Assembly (NCBI GenBank): GCA_049606935.1
Contig: JBMYWA010000054.1
Coordinates: 1 to 15,698, forward strand
Reading direction: 5' to 3'
Length of the DNA: 15,698 nt
From: CAJXZP01 sp049606935
Lineage (GTDB): Bacteria > Bacteroidota > Bacteroidia > Flavobacteriales_G > Salibacteraceae
Shown: one piece after another, positions 15,526 to 15,698 of the stretch
How the letters are laid out: every line of letters begins with the position of its first letter
Numbering within the stretch: the first letter of the stretch is position 1
The notes under the pieces: generated by a model
Databases searched by the model: none
Told to the model about the DNA's origin: nothing
Seen by the model: only the letters and a program-made list of their open reading frames with translations
Made by a program: the position numbers and the translations under genes

Positions 15526-15600
15526 GGTGATTGTAGCTCAGTTGGTTAGAGTATCGGTTTGTGGTTCCGAGGGTCGCGGGTTCGAATCCCGTCTTTCACC
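15526..15600 (+). tRNA. tRNA-His (anticodon GTG)
   Basis: A cloverleaf can be drawn with G(-1) at 15526 facing C73 at 15600, the identity pair of tRNA-His, and anticodon GTG at 15561-15563. The D arm is GCTC/GAGT, the T arm GCGGG/CCCGT with loop TTCGAAT. CCA is not encoded, as is usual in Bacteroidota. Three T-T oppositions weaken the stems: positions 5-68 and 6-67 in the acceptor stem (15531/15595 and 15532/15594) and 31-39 in the anticodon stem (15558/15566). All conserved loop bases look normal, so I call it a functional gene with reservation. It faces away from the flippase gene and is followed directly by a terminator. Confidence 0.9.
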
Positions 15601-15606
15601 CAAAAG

Positions 15607-15636
15607 AAAAGGTCTTACGAAGTAAGGCCTTTTTTT
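15607..15636 (+). terminator. Intrinsic terminator after tRNA-His
   Basis: AAAAGGTCTTAC (15607-15618) pairs with GTAAGGCCTTTT (15622-15633), with one T-G pair and a GAA triloop closed by C-G, and runs into a T-tract to 15636. It begins 6 nt after the mature tRNA end. Confidence 0.85.
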
Positions 15637-15687
15637 GTGCGTGAATCTTTCCTACAAACGAAGTTTGAAAAGGAAAGATTCACGTAC
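15637..15687. repeat. Large imperfect palindrome/hairpin of unknown role
   Basis: Two 17-nt arms (15637-15653 and 15671-15687) are complementary at all positions with one G-T pair. Inside, a 5-bp stem CAAAC/GTTTG is closed by a GAA triloop, with an A/AAA internal loop between the two stems. It directly abuts the tRNA terminator. Neither strand carries a T-run after the hairpin, so it is not an ordinary intrinsic terminator. The window ends 11 nt later, so what it belongs to cannot be seen. Confidence 0.75.
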
Positions 15688-15698
15688 ATAAAATAAAG

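Noticed and set aside
1..15698. CRISPR array, insertion sequence, phage or defence genes
   Set aside because: No spaced direct repeats, transposase, integrase or known defence domain is visible on either strand; the gene content is ordinary chromosomal.

Overview
The window reads as ordinary chromosome of an AT-rich member of the Bacteroidota, most likely Flavobacteriia-like. Evidence: a protein with a type IX secretion (T9SS) type A C-terminal sorting domain, Bacteroidota-type M13 lipopeptidase, WbqC-family and methyltransferase proteins, a tRNA without an encoded CCA, start codons without Shine-Dalgarno sequences, and repeated TAnnTTTG -7 boxes (the Bacteroidota sigma-A signature). Placement below class is not possible from the sequence alone.

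Layout, left to right. An outer-membrane or periplasmic M13 metallopeptidase lipoprotein (minus) is divergent from an AI-2E-family membrane transporter (plus). The transporter meets tail-to-tail an acyl-CoA carboxylase carboxyltransferase subunit (minus), preceded on the same strand by a WbqC-family protein with its own promoter. Then, on plus: a small coiled-coil protein of unknown function closed by a strong terminator; a two-gene unit of a DUF4389 membrane protein and a SAM-dependent methyltransferase overlapping by 8 bp; and a 791-residue T9SS substrate. A bidirectional terminator separates this from a minus-strand operon whose order of transcription is TPR/SPOR-like exported protein, Hpt phosphotransfer protein, RidA. 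Divergent from that is a small Spy/CpxP-like exported protein with its own terminator. Last come a minus-strand pair, polysaccharide flippase then GT4 glycosyltransferase (8-bp overlap), and a plus-strand tRNA-His followed by a terminator and a second, larger hairpin at the window edge.

How the genes work together. Several products belong to the cell envelope (lipoprotein peptidase, T9SS substrate, TPR/SPOR protein, Spy-like protein, flippase plus glycosyltransferase), but they sit in separate short transcription units and do not form one pathway. Housekeeping metabolism is represented by the carboxyltransferase subunit and RidA. I see no mobile element, CRISPR array, phage gene or defence system. 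No stretch over 300 bases lacks a gene; the longest intergenic gap is about 228 bases (15298-15525). The most useful signals are regulatory: a TAnnTTTG box lies 20-25 nt before the start codon of most first genes, which fixes several start codons, and the tRNA-His region contains odd structures.
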